This document shows, piece by piece, positions 42,268 through 51,556 of a stretch of 64,000 bases of DNA; positions within the stretch are counted from its first letter, which is position 1, and each line of letters starts with the position of its first letter. The position numbers were made by a program, and so were the translations under genes. This stretch comes from Streptomyces lunaelactis. GTDB taxonomy: Bacteria; Actinomycetota; Actinomycetes; Streptomycetales; Streptomycetaceae. Under the pieces are notes generated by a model. That model was given only the letters and a program-made list of their open reading frames with translations, did no database searches and was not told where the DNA came from. Where the stretch lies: NCBI RefSeq assembly GCF_003054555.1, contig NZ_CP026304.1, positions 1,860,001 to 1,924,000 on the forward strand, written 5' to 3'.

Positions 42268-43362
42268 TTACAGGCCGACTTCCTTCATCAGCATGCCGAC
42301 CTCGGTGTTGGTCATCCGGCGCAGCCAGCCGGACTTCTGGTCGCCGAGCGCGATCGGGCCGAAGCTGACCCGGACGAGCTTGTCGACCGGGAACCCGGCC
42401 TCCGCCAGCATGCGGCGGACGATGTGCTTGCGGCCCTCGTGGAGGGTGACCTCGACCAGGTAGTTCTTGCCGGTGTTCTCGACGACGCGGAAGTGGTCGG
42501 CGCGGGCGTAGCCGTCGTCCAGCTCGATGCCGTCCTTGAGCCGCTTGCCGAGGTCGCGCGGGAGCGGGCCCTGGATCGCGGCGAGGTAGGTCTTCTTCAC
42601 GCCGTACTTGGGGTGGGTCAGCCGGTGGGCCAGCTCGCCGTGGTTGGTGAGCAGGATGATGCCCTCGGTCTCGGTGTCGAGCCGGCCGACGTGGAAGAGG
42701 CGTGTCTCCCGGTTGTTGACGTAGTCGCCCAGGCACTGGCGGCCGTCCGGGTCCTCCATGGTGGCGACGACACCGGCTGGCTTGTTGAGCGCGAAGAAGA
42801 GATGCGACTGGGTGGCGACGGTCAGCCCGTCGACCTTGATCTCGTCGTGGTCCGGGTCGACGCGCTTGCCCTGCTCGGTGACGATCTGACCGTTGACCTC
42901 GACACGGGCCTGGTCGATCAGCTCCTCGCAGGCGCGGCGGGAGCCCATGCCGGCGCGGGCGAGGACCTTCTGCAGCCGCTCACCCTCCTGCTCGGCGCCG
43001 GGGAAGGTCTTGGGCGTCTTGACCTGCGGCTTGTTGTGCCGCTCCCGGTTGCGCTCCTCGATCTTGGCGTCGAGCTCGCGGGGACGGGATTCGCGCTGGC
43101 CGTGCGGGCCGCGGCGCGGGGCCGCGCCCCTGCTACCGCTCTGCGGGGACTTCGGGCCCCCCTTGGCGCCACCGCGCGCGGACGCGCCGCGACCGCCGCC
43201 GGCCTTGCCGCCGCCCTCGGAACCCTGGCTGCCGCCGACGTCGTAACGGCGCTCCTCGGGACGGGGCCGGCCCGCGCGCTTCTGCTGGTCGTCGCGCCCC
43301 TTGCCGCCGGCACCCCGAGAGTCCCGGTTGCCGCTTCCGCTGTTCCTGCCGCTGCTTCGCAT
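42268..43362 (-). CDS. RsuA/RluB-type rRNA pseudouridine synthase
   Basis: 364 aa; ATG at 43362 overlaps the scpB stop as TGATG. The N-terminal ~125 residues are a Gly/Arg/Ser-rich, very basic extension typical of actinobacteria. An S4 domain (ERLQKVLARAGMGSRRACEE) follows, then the catalytic core with GRLDTETEGIILLTN (catalytic Asp) and GRKHIVRRMLAEAGFPVDKL. It isomerises a uridine in rRNA; whether 16S or 23S is not decided by sequence alone. Confidence 0.93.
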   Translation of the reverse strand: MRSSGRNSGSGNRDSRGAGGKGRDDQQKRAGRPRPEERRYDVGGSQGSEGGGKAGGGRGASARGGAKGGPKSPQSGSRGAAPRRGPHGQRESRPRELDAKIEERNRERHNKPQVKTPKTFPGAEQEGERLQKVLARAGMGSRRACEELIDQARVEVNGQIVTEQGKRVDPDHDEIKVDGLTVATQSHLFFALNKPAGVVATMEDPDGRQCLGDYVNNRETRLFHVGRLDTETEGIILLTNHGELAHRLTHPKYGVKKTYLAAIQGPLPRDLGKRLKDGIELDDGYARADHFRVVENTGKNYLVEVTLHEGRKHIVRRMLAEAGFPVDKLVRVSFGPIALGDQKSGWLRRMTNTEVGMLMKEVGL

Positions 43363-43964
43363 CAAAATTCCGTCTTGTCGTCTGCGTCGGTGTCCGGTGC
43401 GTCCGGATCGAACGACGGCACACCCTCTTGCGTCTCGGCCTCGATCGCCTCCGCCTCGGGGAGGAAGGGCGCGAGCTCCGGGAGCTCGTCCAGGCCACGC
43501 AGGCCCATCCGCTCCAGAAAGTAGTTCGTCGTCCTGTACAGGATCGCACCTGTTTCGGGTTCCGCGCCCGCCTCCTCGACCAGACCGCGCTGGAGGAGGG
43601 TGCGCATGACGCCGTCGCAGTTCACTCCGCGCACGGCGGAGACGCGCGAACGGCTCACCGGCCGGCGGTACGCGACGACCGCGAGGGTCTCCAGGGCGGC
43701 CTGGGTGAGCCGGGCCTGCTGCCCGTCGAGGACGAAGCGCTCGACGGCGTCGGCGTGCTCGGCGCGGCTGTAGAAGCGCCAGCCGCCCGCGACGAGCCGC
43801 AGCTCGAAGCCGCGGCCCTGGACGGTGTACTCGTCGGCCAGCTCGCGCAGCGCGTCGGCGACGGCCCGGCGCGGCTGCTCCAGGACCTTGGCGAGGTGCT
43901 CCTCGGTGGCCGGCTCGTCGACGACCATGAGAACGGCTTCGAGCGCGGGCTTCAGATCACTCAC
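43362..43964 (-). CDS. scpB: Condensin-associated protein ScpB
   Basis: 200 aa; GTG at 43964 shares GTGA with scpA. Two winged-helix domains are visible (LEAVLMVVDEPATEEHLAKV; TQAALETLAVVAYRRPVSRS ... GVNCDGVMRTLLQRGLV), with YRTTNYFLERMGL near the end, then an acidic tail. ScpB dimers bind ScpA and SMC in chromosome condensation. Confidence 0.95.
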   Translation of the reverse strand: MSDLKPALEAVLMVVDEPATEEHLAKVLEQPRRAVADALRELADEYTVQGRGFELRLVAGGWRFYSRAEHADAVERFVLDGQQARLTQAALETLAVVAYRRPVSRSRVSAVRGVNCDGVMRTLLQRGLVEEAGAEPETGAILYRTTNYFLERMGLRGLDELPELAPFLPEAEAIEAETQEGVPSFDPDAPDTDADDKTEF

Positions 43965-45037
43965 GCGTCCTCCTCCTCGTCCGGGTTCTCGTGAACCTCG
44001 GAATCGAATTCATCGGTGACGGTGGGCCGGCCGGCGCCCTCACCGCCGGTCCAGCGCACCATGAGCTCGCCCAGGGCCTCCTCCTGGTCCAGGACCACGG
44101 CCTTCTCGCGGTAGAGCTCCAGCAGGGCGAGGAAGCGGGCGACGACGGTGAGGGTGTCGGGGGCGTCCGCGGCGAGCTCCCGGAAGCTCACCTCGCCGGC
44201 CTCCCGCAGCCGCGCGACGACGATCTCGGCCTGCTCGCGTACGGACACGAGGGGTGCGTGGATGTGGTCGATGTACACCTGCGGCTCGGGCCGGGGCTGC
44301 ATCGCCTTCACCGCGAGCCTGGCGAAGCCCTCGGCGCCGATGCTGATGACGACCTCGGGCAGCAGCTCGGCGTGATGAGCCTCGAGCCCGACGGTCCTCG
44401 GATACCGCTTCCCCTCCTCCTCCAGCCGCGCGCTGAAGATCTCGGCGATCTGCTTGTACGCGCGGTACTGCAGCAACCGCGCGAAGAGCAGGTCCCGCGC
44501 CTCGAGCAGCGCGAGGTCGGCCTCGTCCTCCACCTCGGCGGCGGGCAGCAGCCGCGCGGCCTTGAGATCGAGCAGCGTGGCCGCGACGACGAGGAACTCG
44601 GTGGTCTGATCGAGATCCCAGTCGGGCCCCATGGCGTGGATGTACACCATGAACTCGTCGGTGACCTTGGAGAGGGCGACTTCGGTCACATCGAGCTTGT
44701 GCTTGGAGATCAGCTGCAGGAGGAGGTCGAAGGGCCCCTCGAAGTTGGCAAGCCGTACTTTGAACCGCCCGTCATCAACGGGCCCGGCGCCGGCCGTGGG
44801 CTCGGGACCGGTTGGAGCGTCGGGCTCAGAGCCGCCCGGCGCCGAGACGTCCACGAGAGGCTCCGTGACCGCCCCCAGTGCCCCGGAGGCGGCATCCGAG
44901 TCCCTGGAGCCCCGGTACGCCTCTGGGCCGGCACCGTCGCCGTGCAGGGGCTCGCCCCCGGTCTCGGGAAGGGGCGGGGCGGGGCGGGTTCGGGGAAACA
45001 GCACCCGCGGCCCCCTCGGGCTCGTCGCCCGCGTCAC
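43961..45037 (-). CDS. scpA: Condensin kleisin subunit ScpA
   Basis: At least 358 aa. The kleisin core starts near residue 92 (VRLANFEGPFDLLLQLISKH) and includes TEFLVVAATLLDLKAARLLP and ARFLALLELYREKAVVLDQE. The start is uncertain. The GTG at 45037 has poor spacing from GGGGGG. In another frame 45155 begins MPPTDDSAPPQPPAG and reads to DEPEGAAGAVSPNPPRPAP before meeting this frame in a CCCGCCCCGCCCC tract, so a one-base shift there would give a longer N-terminus. The stretch 45038-45204 is otherwise empty. Confidence 0.92.
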   Translation of the reverse strand: MTRATSPRGPRVLFPRTRPAPPLPETGGEPLHGDGAGPEAYRGSRDSDAASGALGAVTEPLVDVSAPGGSEPDAPTGPEPTAGAGPVDDGRFKVRLANFEGPFDLLLQLISKHKLDVTEVALSKVTDEFMVYIHAMGPDWDLDQTTEFLVVAATLLDLKAARLLPAAEVEDEADLALLEARDLLFARLLQYRAYKQIAEIFSARLEEEGKRYPRTVGLEAHHAELLPEVVISIGAEGFARLAVKAMQPRPEPQVYIDHIHAPLVSVREQAEIVVARLREAGEVSFRELAADAPDTLTVVARFLALLELYREKAVVLDQEEALGELMVRWTGGEGAGRPTVTDEFDSEVHENPDEEEDA

Positions 45038-45204
45038 CCCCCAGGTCCGGCGCCGCCGACTCGGGGCGCGGTGTACCCGGGCCGCGGCCCAGGTTGCGGC
45101 GGGGCGAGCGCCCGGCCGGAGGCTGGGGGGGGGCGGAATCGTCGGTCGGCGGCATCGCGGTCCAGGGAGCGGAAGGATCAGGCAGGGCAGCGCGCAGGCT
45201 ACCG

Positions 45205-45801
45205 TCAGCGCCCGCGCAGACGTCGTACGAGAATGCTCGCGTCGCCGCGCTGCTCGAGATCCGCCAGCACCACCGCCACCGCCTCGCGGACGATCCGCCC
45301 GCGGTCGACCGCCAGCCCGTGCTCGCCGCGCAGCACCAGCCGCGCGTGCTCGAGATCCATCAGTTCCTCGGCCGAGACATAGACCGTGATCTTCTCGTCG
45401 TGCCTCTCACGGCCGCTGGGCCGGCGGTTCGCACCGCTGCGACGGCGACGCGTCTGTCCGGTCGGCGACACACCCGCGGCTCCGGCCGCGACCGAGGCCG
45501 CGTCCTGCTGGCGGCGGCCCGCAGACCCGGCGGACGCGCCCTGCTCGGCCTCCGCCCCCCGGCTACGTCCCCCGGTGGAGGAGTCCGCGTCCGCCGCGGA
45601 GTGCTCCCGCGACGACGTGGACGTGGAGCTGGAACCGGACGAAGCCGGGGACGATTCGGCCCCGCCCTCCGCGACCGGATCGCTCTCCCCCGCCGGCGCC
45701 GGCACCCTCGCCTCACCGTTCGCCTGCCGGCGCGGCGATGACGACTGCAGTGCCATGCCCCCGGTCGTACGGAACAGTTCGTCGGCCCCGGGCAGACTCA
45801 C
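45205..45801 (-). CDS. RHH-type protein partnered with ParA
   Basis: 198 aa from the GTG at 45801, which shares GTGA with the parA stop; a GTG at 45813 is also open. After a low-complexity Ser/Ala/Gly-rich N-terminal region (~1-120) comes an Arg-rich stretch (TRRRRSGANRRPSGRERHD) and a C-terminal domain EKITVYVSAEELMDLEHARL...GRIVREAVAVVLADLEQRG that looks like ribbon-helix-helix. It occupies the position of a ParB-like partner next to ParA, though it lacks ParB motifs. Confidence 0.75.
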   Translation of the reverse strand: MSLPGADELFRTTGGMALQSSSPRRQANGEARVPAPAGESDPVAEGGAESSPASSGSSSTSTSSREHSAADADSSTGGRSRGAEAEQGASAGSAGRRQQDAASVAAGAAGVSPTGQTRRRRSGANRRPSGRERHDEKITVYVSAEELMDLEHARLVLRGEHGLAVDRGRIVREAVAVVLADLEQRGDASILVRRLRGR

Positions 45802-46985
45802 TCGGCGTGACACCGGGCGAGCACCTCCCTGGCGAGCTGACGATAGGCGGCCGCGCCAACCGAGTTGGAGGCGTACGTGGTGATCGGCTCACCGGCCACC
45901 GTCGTCTCCGGGAAGCGCACGGTCCGCCCGATCACCGTGTGGTAGACGTGATCGTCGAATGCCTCGACCACCCGCGCCAGCACCTCACGGCTGTGCACCG
46001 TCCGCGAGTCGTACATCGTGGCGAGGATCCCGTCGAGCTCCAGGTCGGGGTTGAGCCGCTCCTGGACCTTCTCGATGGTCTCCGTCAGCAGCGCCACGCC
46101 TCGCAGCGCGAAGAACTCGCACTCGAGCGGCACGATCACCTTGTGCGCGGCGGTCAGCGCGTTCACCGTGAGCAGGCCCAGCGAGGGCTGACAGTCGATC
46201 ACGATGTAGTCGTAGTCCGACATCAGCGGCTTCAGCGCCCGCTGCAGCGTGGACTCGCGCGCGACCTCGCTCACCAACTGCACTTCCGCGGCCGAGAGAT
46301 CGATATTGCTCGGCAGCAGGTCCATGTTGGGCACGGCGGTCTTCAGCAGCACCTCGTCCGCCTGCATGCCCCGCTCCATGAGCAGGTTGTAGACGGTGAG
46401 GTCGAGCTCCATCGGGTTGACGCCGAGGCCGACCGACAGGGCTCCCTGCGGGTCGAAGTCGACGAGCAGTACACGCCGTCCGTACTCCGCGAGCGCGGCG
46501 CCCAGGTTGATGGTCGACGTCGTCTTGCCGACGCCGCCCTTCTGATTGCACATCGCGATGATCGTCGCGGGACCGTGTGAGGTCAGCGGGCCCGGGATCG
46601 GGAAGTACGGCAGAGGCCGCCCGGTGGGGCCGATCCGCTCGCGGCGCTGACGGGCTGCGTCAGGGGCGAGGGTGGCCGCGTACTCGGGATCGGGCTCGTA
46701 CTCGGCGTCGGGGTCGTAGAAGTGCCCCTCGGGGACTTCCTGGTAGGCGGCGAAGTGGGTGGACTCTCGGCCACTCTCGTTGCCGGCCATGGCGTTCACG
46801 TGTTGGCCGTCCATCATCTTCATCGTGTGGGCTGTCGTCATGTGCGTCGTGTGCGTCGCGCGCCGGTGCGTCTCGAAGGTGCGGACAGCGACGGAGCCGA
46901 CAGCCTCGAGCCCGGATGACGGGCTCTGGCCCCGCGCAGGCATACCAGGTTGACCACCCCCGGGAGTAAATGTCGACTCATTCAC
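45798..46985 (-). CDS. ParA/Soj-family ATPase (orphan, scp-linked)
   Basis: 395 aa from the GTG at 46985. An unusual ~140-residue N-terminal extension rich in His/Thr and acidic residues precedes the ATPase domain: deviant Walker A CNQKGGVGKTTSTINLG, then LLVDFDPQGALSVGLG and YDYIVIDCQPSLGLLTVNAL. No ParB gene or consensus parS follows. It heads the operon with the RHH protein, scpA and scpB, which ties it to chromosome organisation. It is separate from the main parAB usually near oriC. Confidence 0.92.
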   Translation of the reverse strand: MNESTFTPGGGQPGMPARGQSPSSGLEAVGSVAVRTFETHRRATHTTHMTTAHTMKMMDGQHVNAMAGNESGRESTHFAAYQEVPEGHFYDPDAEYEPDPEYAATLAPDAARQRRERIGPTGRPLPYFPIPGPLTSHGPATIIAMCNQKGGVGKTTSTINLGAALAEYGRRVLLVDFDPQGALSVGLGVNPMELDLTVYNLLMERGMQADEVLLKTAVPNMDLLPSNIDLSAAEVQLVSEVARESTLQRALKPLMSDYDYIVIDCQPSLGLLTVNALTAAHKVIVPLECEFFALRGVALLTETIEKVQERLNPDLELDGILATMYDSRTVHSREVLARVVEAFDDHVYHTVIGRTVRFPETTVAGEPITTYASNSVGAAAYRQLAREVLARCHAE

Positions 46986-47179
46986 AAGTCGTCTTACCTC
47001 CTTGGACGTGACCAGGACTTTATCGATAGGTCAGCGTGGCACCATGCCGACGGTTGGCGACTCTATGGCGTGTCACCGGTCCGCAGCAACACAATCCGCC
47101 GGACCCGGCCCGATGTGTCGGCAACCGAACACCCTTCTGTCAAGGGCGCTCAAGACTCTTGGCGCAACCCGGCCCGCAC

Positions 47180-47199
47180 GTTTCGCGGGTGCGCGAAAC
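47180..47199. promoter_or_regulatory. Inverted repeat upstream of the parA operon
   Basis: GTTTCGCG-GGTG-CGCGAAAC, perfect 8-bp arms. Its GTTTC/GAAAC ends resemble the ends of parS (GTTTCACGTGAAAC), but the centre differs. It lies ~195 bp upstream of parA and could be a centromere-like or operator site for the RHH protein. Confidence 0.45.
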
Positions 47200-47260
47200 G
47201 GTTAAAGGGTTACGTTCGAGGCGAGTTGAACGAGCCTCGCAAAGTGGGCGGATACACATC

Positions 47261-47291
47261 CGGCCGGACCCTGCTCGGCAAGGTCCGGCCG
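47261..47291 (-). terminator. Terminator of ald
   Basis: Perfect 10-bp stem CGGCCGGACC / GGTCCGGCCG with an 11-nt loop, 66 nt past the ald stop. Confidence 0.7.
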
Positions 47292-47357
47292 TTGGCGTGA
47301 TGTTGACGAACGTGCGCATATGGGGGCACCTCCCACGCCGGAGGCTGTAGGGGAGCG

Positions 47358-48473
47358 TCAGCCGAGGAGCGTACTCAGTTCGACGCTCTGCAGGCCGTGA
47401 GCCTCGGCCACCGGGCCGTAAACGACCTGGCCGTCATGGGTGTTGAGACCCAGAGCAAGCGCCTGGTCGCGGCGGAGCGCCTCGACCCAGCCACGGTTCG
47501 CGAGCTCGACGATGTACGGCAGCGTCGCATTGGTGAGCGCGTGGGTGGAGGTGTTGGGCACCGCACCCGGCATGTTGGCGACGCAGTAGAAGACCGAGTT
47601 GTGGACCGGGAAGGTCGGCTCGGCGTGGGTGGTCGGACGCGAGTCCTCGAAGCAGCCACCCTGATCGATTGCAATGTCGACAAGTACACTTCCGGGCTTC
47701 ATCTTGGCGACAAGCTCGTTGGTGACCAGCTTCGGGGCCTTGGCGCCGGGGATGAGGACGGCACCGATGACGAGGTCGGCCTCGACGACCGCCCTCTCGA
47801 GCTCGAAGGCGTTGGAGACGATCGTCTGCACCTTGGTGCCGAAGATCTTGTCGGCCTCGCGCAGCTTGTTGATGTCCCGGTCGAGCAGCGTGACGTGGAA
47901 GCCCATGCCGACCGCGATCTGCACCGCGTTCCAGCCGGAGACGCCACCGCCGATGACGACAGCCTTGCCCGCGGCGACACCCGGGACGCCGCCCGGCAGT
48001 ACGCCACGGCCGCCGGCCTGGCGCATCAGGTGGTACGCGCCGACCTGCGGGGCGATACGGCCCGCGACCTCGGACATCGGGGCGAGCAGCGGCAGCGCGC
48101 GGTTCGCGCTCTCCACCGTCTCGTACGCGATGGCGGTGGTGCCGGACTCCAGCAGGGCGTCCGTGCACTCGCGGGACGCGGCGAGGTGCAGGTAGGTGAA
48201 GAGGGTCTGGCCCTTGCGGAGGCGGTGGTACTCCTCCGCGATGGGCTCCTTGACCTTCAGCAGCAGGTCGGCGGTGGCCCAGACCTCGTCGGCGGTGGGC
48301 AGGATCTGCCCGCCCGCGGCGACGAACTCGTCATCCGTGATCGAGGAGCCGACACCGGCGTTCTGCTCGATGAAGACCTGGTGGCCGTGGCGCACGAGCT
48401 CGTGCACACCGGCGGGGGTGATCGCCACCCGGAACTCGTTGTTCTTGACCTCGCGGGGGATGCCGACCTTCAC
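47358..48473 (-). CDS. ald: Alanine dehydrogenase
   Basis: 371 aa from the GTG at 48473, the usual family length; AAGGA lies upstream. R15 (EFRVAITP), K75 (LLKVKEP) and H96 (TYLHLA) match known active-site residues. The NAD-binding loop is [24 protein letters not shown] is a further signature. It interconverts alanine with pyruvate and ammonia using NAD. A terminator hairpin lies 66 nt past its stop. Confidence 0.96.
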   Translation of the reverse strand: MKVGIPREVKNNEFRVAITPAGVHELVRHGHQVFIEQNAGVGSSITDDEFVAAGGQILPTADEVWATADLLLKVKEPIAEEYHRLRKGQTLFTYLHLAASRECTDALLESGTTAIAYETVESANRALPLLAPMSEVAGRIAPQVGAYHLMRQAGGRGVLPGGVPGVAAGKAVVIGGGVSGWNAVQIAVGMGFHVTLLDRDINKLREADKIFGTKVQTIVSNAFELERAVVEADLVIGAVLIPGAKAPKLVTNELVAKMKPGSVLVDIAIDQGGCFEDSRPTTHAEPTFPVHNSVFYCVANMPGAVPNTSTHALTNATLPYIVELANRGWVEALRRDQALALGLNTHDGQVVYGPVAEAHGLQSVELSTLLG

Positions 48474-48635
48474 GTCGATCACGGTCCTTGGCTCAGGGGA
48501 TTTACCGGGCAATGCCATACATACCCAGATGCGCAGGACGCACCGGGAGACACCACGAGAACACATGGCGGAGCCAGTCTAATGAAGGATTTCACGCTGT
48601 CTAGCCTTACAAAGCTTTAATCTTTGGTCGAAGTG

Positions 48636-50648
48636 CTACGGATTTCGCAGGCTGAATCCCTCCGTACCCTCCGGCCCTAGCAATCTCCCCGCCGTGCCGC
48701 GGTGCAGCCGTGCGGACGCCGGGTCGCCGATCCGGTCGAGGGTGTCGGCCAGCCTGAGCTGCAGAGCTGCCTGCAGCCGCACGTCCCCGGCCTGCCGCGC
48801 CCACTCCACCGCCTCCCTGCAGGTGTGCAACGACTCCTCCGGCCGGCCCGCGTACTCCTGTACGCGCGCCGCCTCGCTCAACGCTCGTGCCTGGGACGGG
48901 AGATCGCCCAGCCTGCGGTATCCGGCCACCGCGGCCCGCCAGCCGCGCAGCGCGTCGCCGTACCGGCCCGCATAGGTGTGCGCCGCTGCGAGCCGGCCGT
49001 ACAGCCGCGCCTCGTCGGCCCGCTCGCCCCGCGCCTGCCGCTGCGCGAGCGCCCGCCCGTACCAGTCGGCGGCCCGCTGCCAGTCCCCCAGCTCCTGATA
49101 GGCACCACCTACGGATTCCATCGCGCGGCCGGTCGCGTACGGATCATTTGCTGCCCGTCCGGCGTCCAGCGCGGCCCGGTAGCGGGCCAGCGCCTCCTCC
49201 GTACGGCCCGTCTGCGCGTCCAGATCGGCGAGATTCAGCAGGGCGGCGGCCTCTTCGCGGTGCAGCCCGCGGCGCTCGGCCACACCGAGCACCAACTGGT
49301 GCAGACCGTAGAGCTCGGGGGCCGCGTCCTCGGTGCCACGGTGCGCGGCCAGCGCCCTGACCAGCGCGGCGACCAGCCGTCGCGCCAGCGTGTCCAGTTC
49401 GCCGTCCTCGACCGCGAGCCGGGCCGAGGCCAGCAGTGCGGGCTGCCGGATCCGCAGCCACTCGGCGGCGGCCGGCGCGGTGGCGAAGCGCAGTGCGCGC
49501 GGCAGACCGGCCAGCTTCTTGCGGGCCGGGGACCCGTCGGGCTCGGTGACCGCCCGGCAGGAGTGCAGCTGCCGTACGGTCCGCTCCAGCATCCGCGCCC
49601 GGGCCAGCTGCACCTCCGCCGGCCGGTCCTGCGCCTCCAGCAGGGCGCGCAGCAGGGGCGCGAGAGCTCCCGGCACCTCGTACTGGTGGCCGCTGCGGTG
49701 CACCAGACCGAGAGCGGTGAAGTCGTTCAGCGTCGTCTGCGCGGCCGAGACCGAGCAGCCGGCCAGCGCGGACGCGGTGTGCGCGTCGGCGAGTCCGGCG
49801 GGCGCGAGGGCGAGCAGTCGCAGTATCCGGGCGGCGGCCTGCGGCAGCGACTCGTACACCAGCCGGAAAGCGCGGGCCAGCGGCCTGACGCTCCTGGGCT
49901 GCTCACCGTCGTCCGGCAGGGCGCGCAGCCGCTTGGCCACATCGGCGACCGACGTCTTGGGCCGGGCCGCGAGCCAGCCGCCGACCAGGACCAGTGCGGC
50001 GGGCTGGCCGCCGCACTCCTCCGCGAGGGTCTCGGCGGCCTGCGGATCGACGGTGATCCGCACCGATCCGGTGAAGGTGCCGAGCAGTTCGATCGCGGAC
50101 TTCGCGTCCATGCCGCCGAGCGTGCACGGCCGTACGTCGGGAATGCCGGTGAGCGGCCCCTGGGCCACGGCCACGGCGAGGCAGTCGGGATTGTCGGGGA
50201 GCAGCGGGTCGACCTGCTCGGCGTCCCCGGCGTCGTCGAGGAACAGCAGCATCCGGCGTACGGCGAGCGCCTCGCGCACCATCTCGGTCAGCTCGTCCTC
50301 GCCCGCGCCGGGCGGCGATGCGATCTCGAGCGAGTCGAGCAGTCCGCGCGCCGCCCGCTCCATCGGGACCCGCCGCCCGCCCGGCTCGGTGAGCCGGGTG
50401 CGCAGCACCCCGTCGGGGTAGTCGCCGGCGAGCCGGTGCGCGAGTTCCTCGGCGAGCGCGGTGCGCCCGGATCCTGGCCGGCCCGCGATCAGGAGCACCC
50501 GGGCACGGGGAGCCTTGCGTCCGGCGATGGTGTCCAGACCGGCTCGCTCGATATCGGCGCGCAGGGATTTCAACTCCCGCTGCCGACCGAAGAATTGGTC
50601 CCGGGACGCGTCGGCAGGGCCGCCCGAGTCCACCGCCTGATCCGTCAC
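48636..50648 (-). CDS. STAND-type NB-ARC/TPR protein
   Basis: 670 aa from the GTG at 50648. The N-terminal FFGRQREL element leads to a P-loop AGRPGSGRTALAEE, in which the Walker A Lys is Arg, then Walker B-like RRMLLFLDDAGDAE. A winged-helix-like region (AHTASALAGCSVSAAQTTL) precedes about 6-8 TPR units (EEALARYRAALDAGRAAND, GDWQRAADWYGRALAQRQAR and so on) to the end. STAND proteins are ATP-dependent signalling switches; the ligand is unknown. It lies alone between ald and a Nudix gene. Confidence 0.85.
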   Translation of the reverse strand: MTDQAVDSGGPADASRDQFFGRQRELKSLRADIERAGLDTIAGRKAPRARVLLIAGRPGSGRTALAEELAHRLAGDYPDGVLRTRLTEPGGRRVPMERAARGLLDSLEIASPPGAGEDELTEMVREALAVRRMLLFLDDAGDAEQVDPLLPDNPDCLAVAVAQGPLTGIPDVRPCTLGGMDAKSAIELLGTFTGSVRITVDPQAAETLAEECGGQPAALVLVGGWLAARPKTSVADVAKRLRALPDDGEQPRSVRPLARAFRLVYESLPQAAARILRLLALAPAGLADAHTASALAGCSVSAAQTTLNDFTALGLVHRSGHQYEVPGALAPLLRALLEAQDRPAEVQLARARMLERTVRQLHSCRAVTEPDGSPARKKLAGLPRALRFATAPAAAEWLRIRQPALLASARLAVEDGELDTLARRLVAALVRALAAHRGTEDAAPELYGLHQLVLGVAERRGLHREEAAALLNLADLDAQTGRTEEALARYRAALDAGRAANDPYATGRAMESVGGAYQELGDWQRAADWYGRALAQRQARGERADEARLYGRLAAAHTYAGRYGDALRGWRAAVAGYRRLGDLPSQARALSEAARVQEYAGRPEESLHTCREAVEWARQAGDVRLQAALQLRLADTLDRIGDPASARLHRGTAGRLLGPEGTEGFSLRNP

Positions 50649-50790
50649 GGGCCACGCTCCCGTCCGTCCGCGCACGAGTCGAGCCCGTAGGGACTCCGCA
50701 CGGGCGTTCCGAGCGTAGTTCACGCTCTGCAACGATCCCGGCGGAGCGCGGCGGGGCATCCCCCGATCGGATCAGCAGATCGTCTTACCG

Positions 50791-50830
50791 GGCCCTGTCC
50801 GGCCGATCAGGCCGGATCAGTGAGCGGGGC
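50791..50830. repeat. Possible remnant of an arm-type-2 element
   Basis: CCGGCCGATCAGGCCGGATC then AGTGAGCGGGGCCT matches the segment GGATCAGGCCGGATGAGTGAGCGAGG inside the element at 21622. Only the left part is present, 27 bp past the Nudix stop. Confidence 0.4.
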
Positions 50831-50856
50831 CTGCCCTGCATCACCGGGGTTGTCGC

Positions 50857-51483
50857 TCAGGCCTCGAACGGACGCGCCGGCCAGGGCGCCTCGGCCGGAC
50901 GCAGCGCGTCGACGCTGCCGCCGTTCAGCGCGGCGGCCAGCGACAGGGCGCCCACCGCCAGGCAGTTGTTGTGCAACTCCCCGGCGAGCACACCGCGTAC
51001 GAGCTCTTCGAGCGGAACCCGCGCCAGCTCCATGTCGGCCTCCTCCTCGGAGACCTCGAAGCGCTCGCCCTCGGCCTCGGAGAGATCACGGGCGAGGAAG
51101 ATCCGTACGGCCTCGTCGCAGCCGCCCGGGGTGGGGTAGACGTCGGCCAGCACCCGCCAGTCCTCGGCCTTGACGTGCGCCTCCTCGTACAGCTCGCGCT
51201 GGGCCGCGTGCAGCGGGTTCTCCCCCGGCACATCGAGCAGACCGGCCGGGATCTCCCAGAGCTTGTGACGCACGGGGTGCCGGTACTGACGCAGTACGAG
51301 GACGCGGGCGGAGTCGTCGAGCGCGAGGATCGCCACGGAGCCGGGGTGCACCTGGTAGTCACGTCGCGCGACGGTGCCGTCGGGCATGACCACATCGTCG
51401 GTACGGACGCTGGTCTTGTTGCCCCGGAAGGGTGTCGCGGTCGCGGTGACCTGCCATTCCTCGGGGGTGTCCTTGAGCTCCAT
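50857..51483 (-). CDS. Nudix hydrolase, ADP-ribose pyrophosphatase-like
   Basis: 208 aa; ATG at 51483 with GGAGG upstream. The Nudix box runs through GLLDVPGENPLHAAQRELYE and then EAH. Upstream VRQYRHPVRHKLWEIPA is typical of ADP-ribose pyrophosphatases, which cleave ADP-ribose to AMP and ribose-5-phosphate. It lies between the pyrG terminator and the STAND gene. Confidence 0.9.
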   Translation of the reverse strand: MELKDTPEEWQVTATATPFRGNKTSVRTDDVVMPDGTVARRDYQVHPGSVAILALDDSARVLVLRQYRHPVRHKLWEIPAGLLDVPGENPLHAAQRELYEEAHVKAEDWRVLADVYPTPGGCDEAVRIFLARDLSEAEGERFEVSEEEADMELARVPLEELVRGVLAGELHNNCLAVGALSLAAALNGGSVDALRPAEAPWPARPFEA

Positions 51484-51503
51484 GTACGTCCTCCACGCAG
51501 AAA

Positions 51504-51537
51504 CCGGGGTACGAGTCCCAGAAGACTCATACCCCGG
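51504..51537 (-). terminator. Terminator of pyrG
   Basis: 14-bp stem CCGGGGTACGAGTC / GACTCATACCCCGG (one G-U wobble in the minus-strand RNA) with a 6-nt loop, between pyrG and the Nudix gene. Confidence 0.8.
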
Positions 51538-51556
51538 CAACCGTATCGCCTTGCCG

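Larger units (their letters stand above)
46986..47357. other. Intergenic region between parA and ald
   Basis: 372 bp. It contains the parA promoter region, an inverted repeat (47180-47199), a small hairpin CGAGGC/GCCTCG (about 47217-47239) and the ald terminator (47261-47291). No gene seen. Confidence 0.5.

Noticed and set aside
47180..47199. Canonical parS site
   Set aside because: The ends match GTTTC/GAAAC but the centre and length differ from GTTTCACGTGAAAC, so it is reported only as an inverted repeat.
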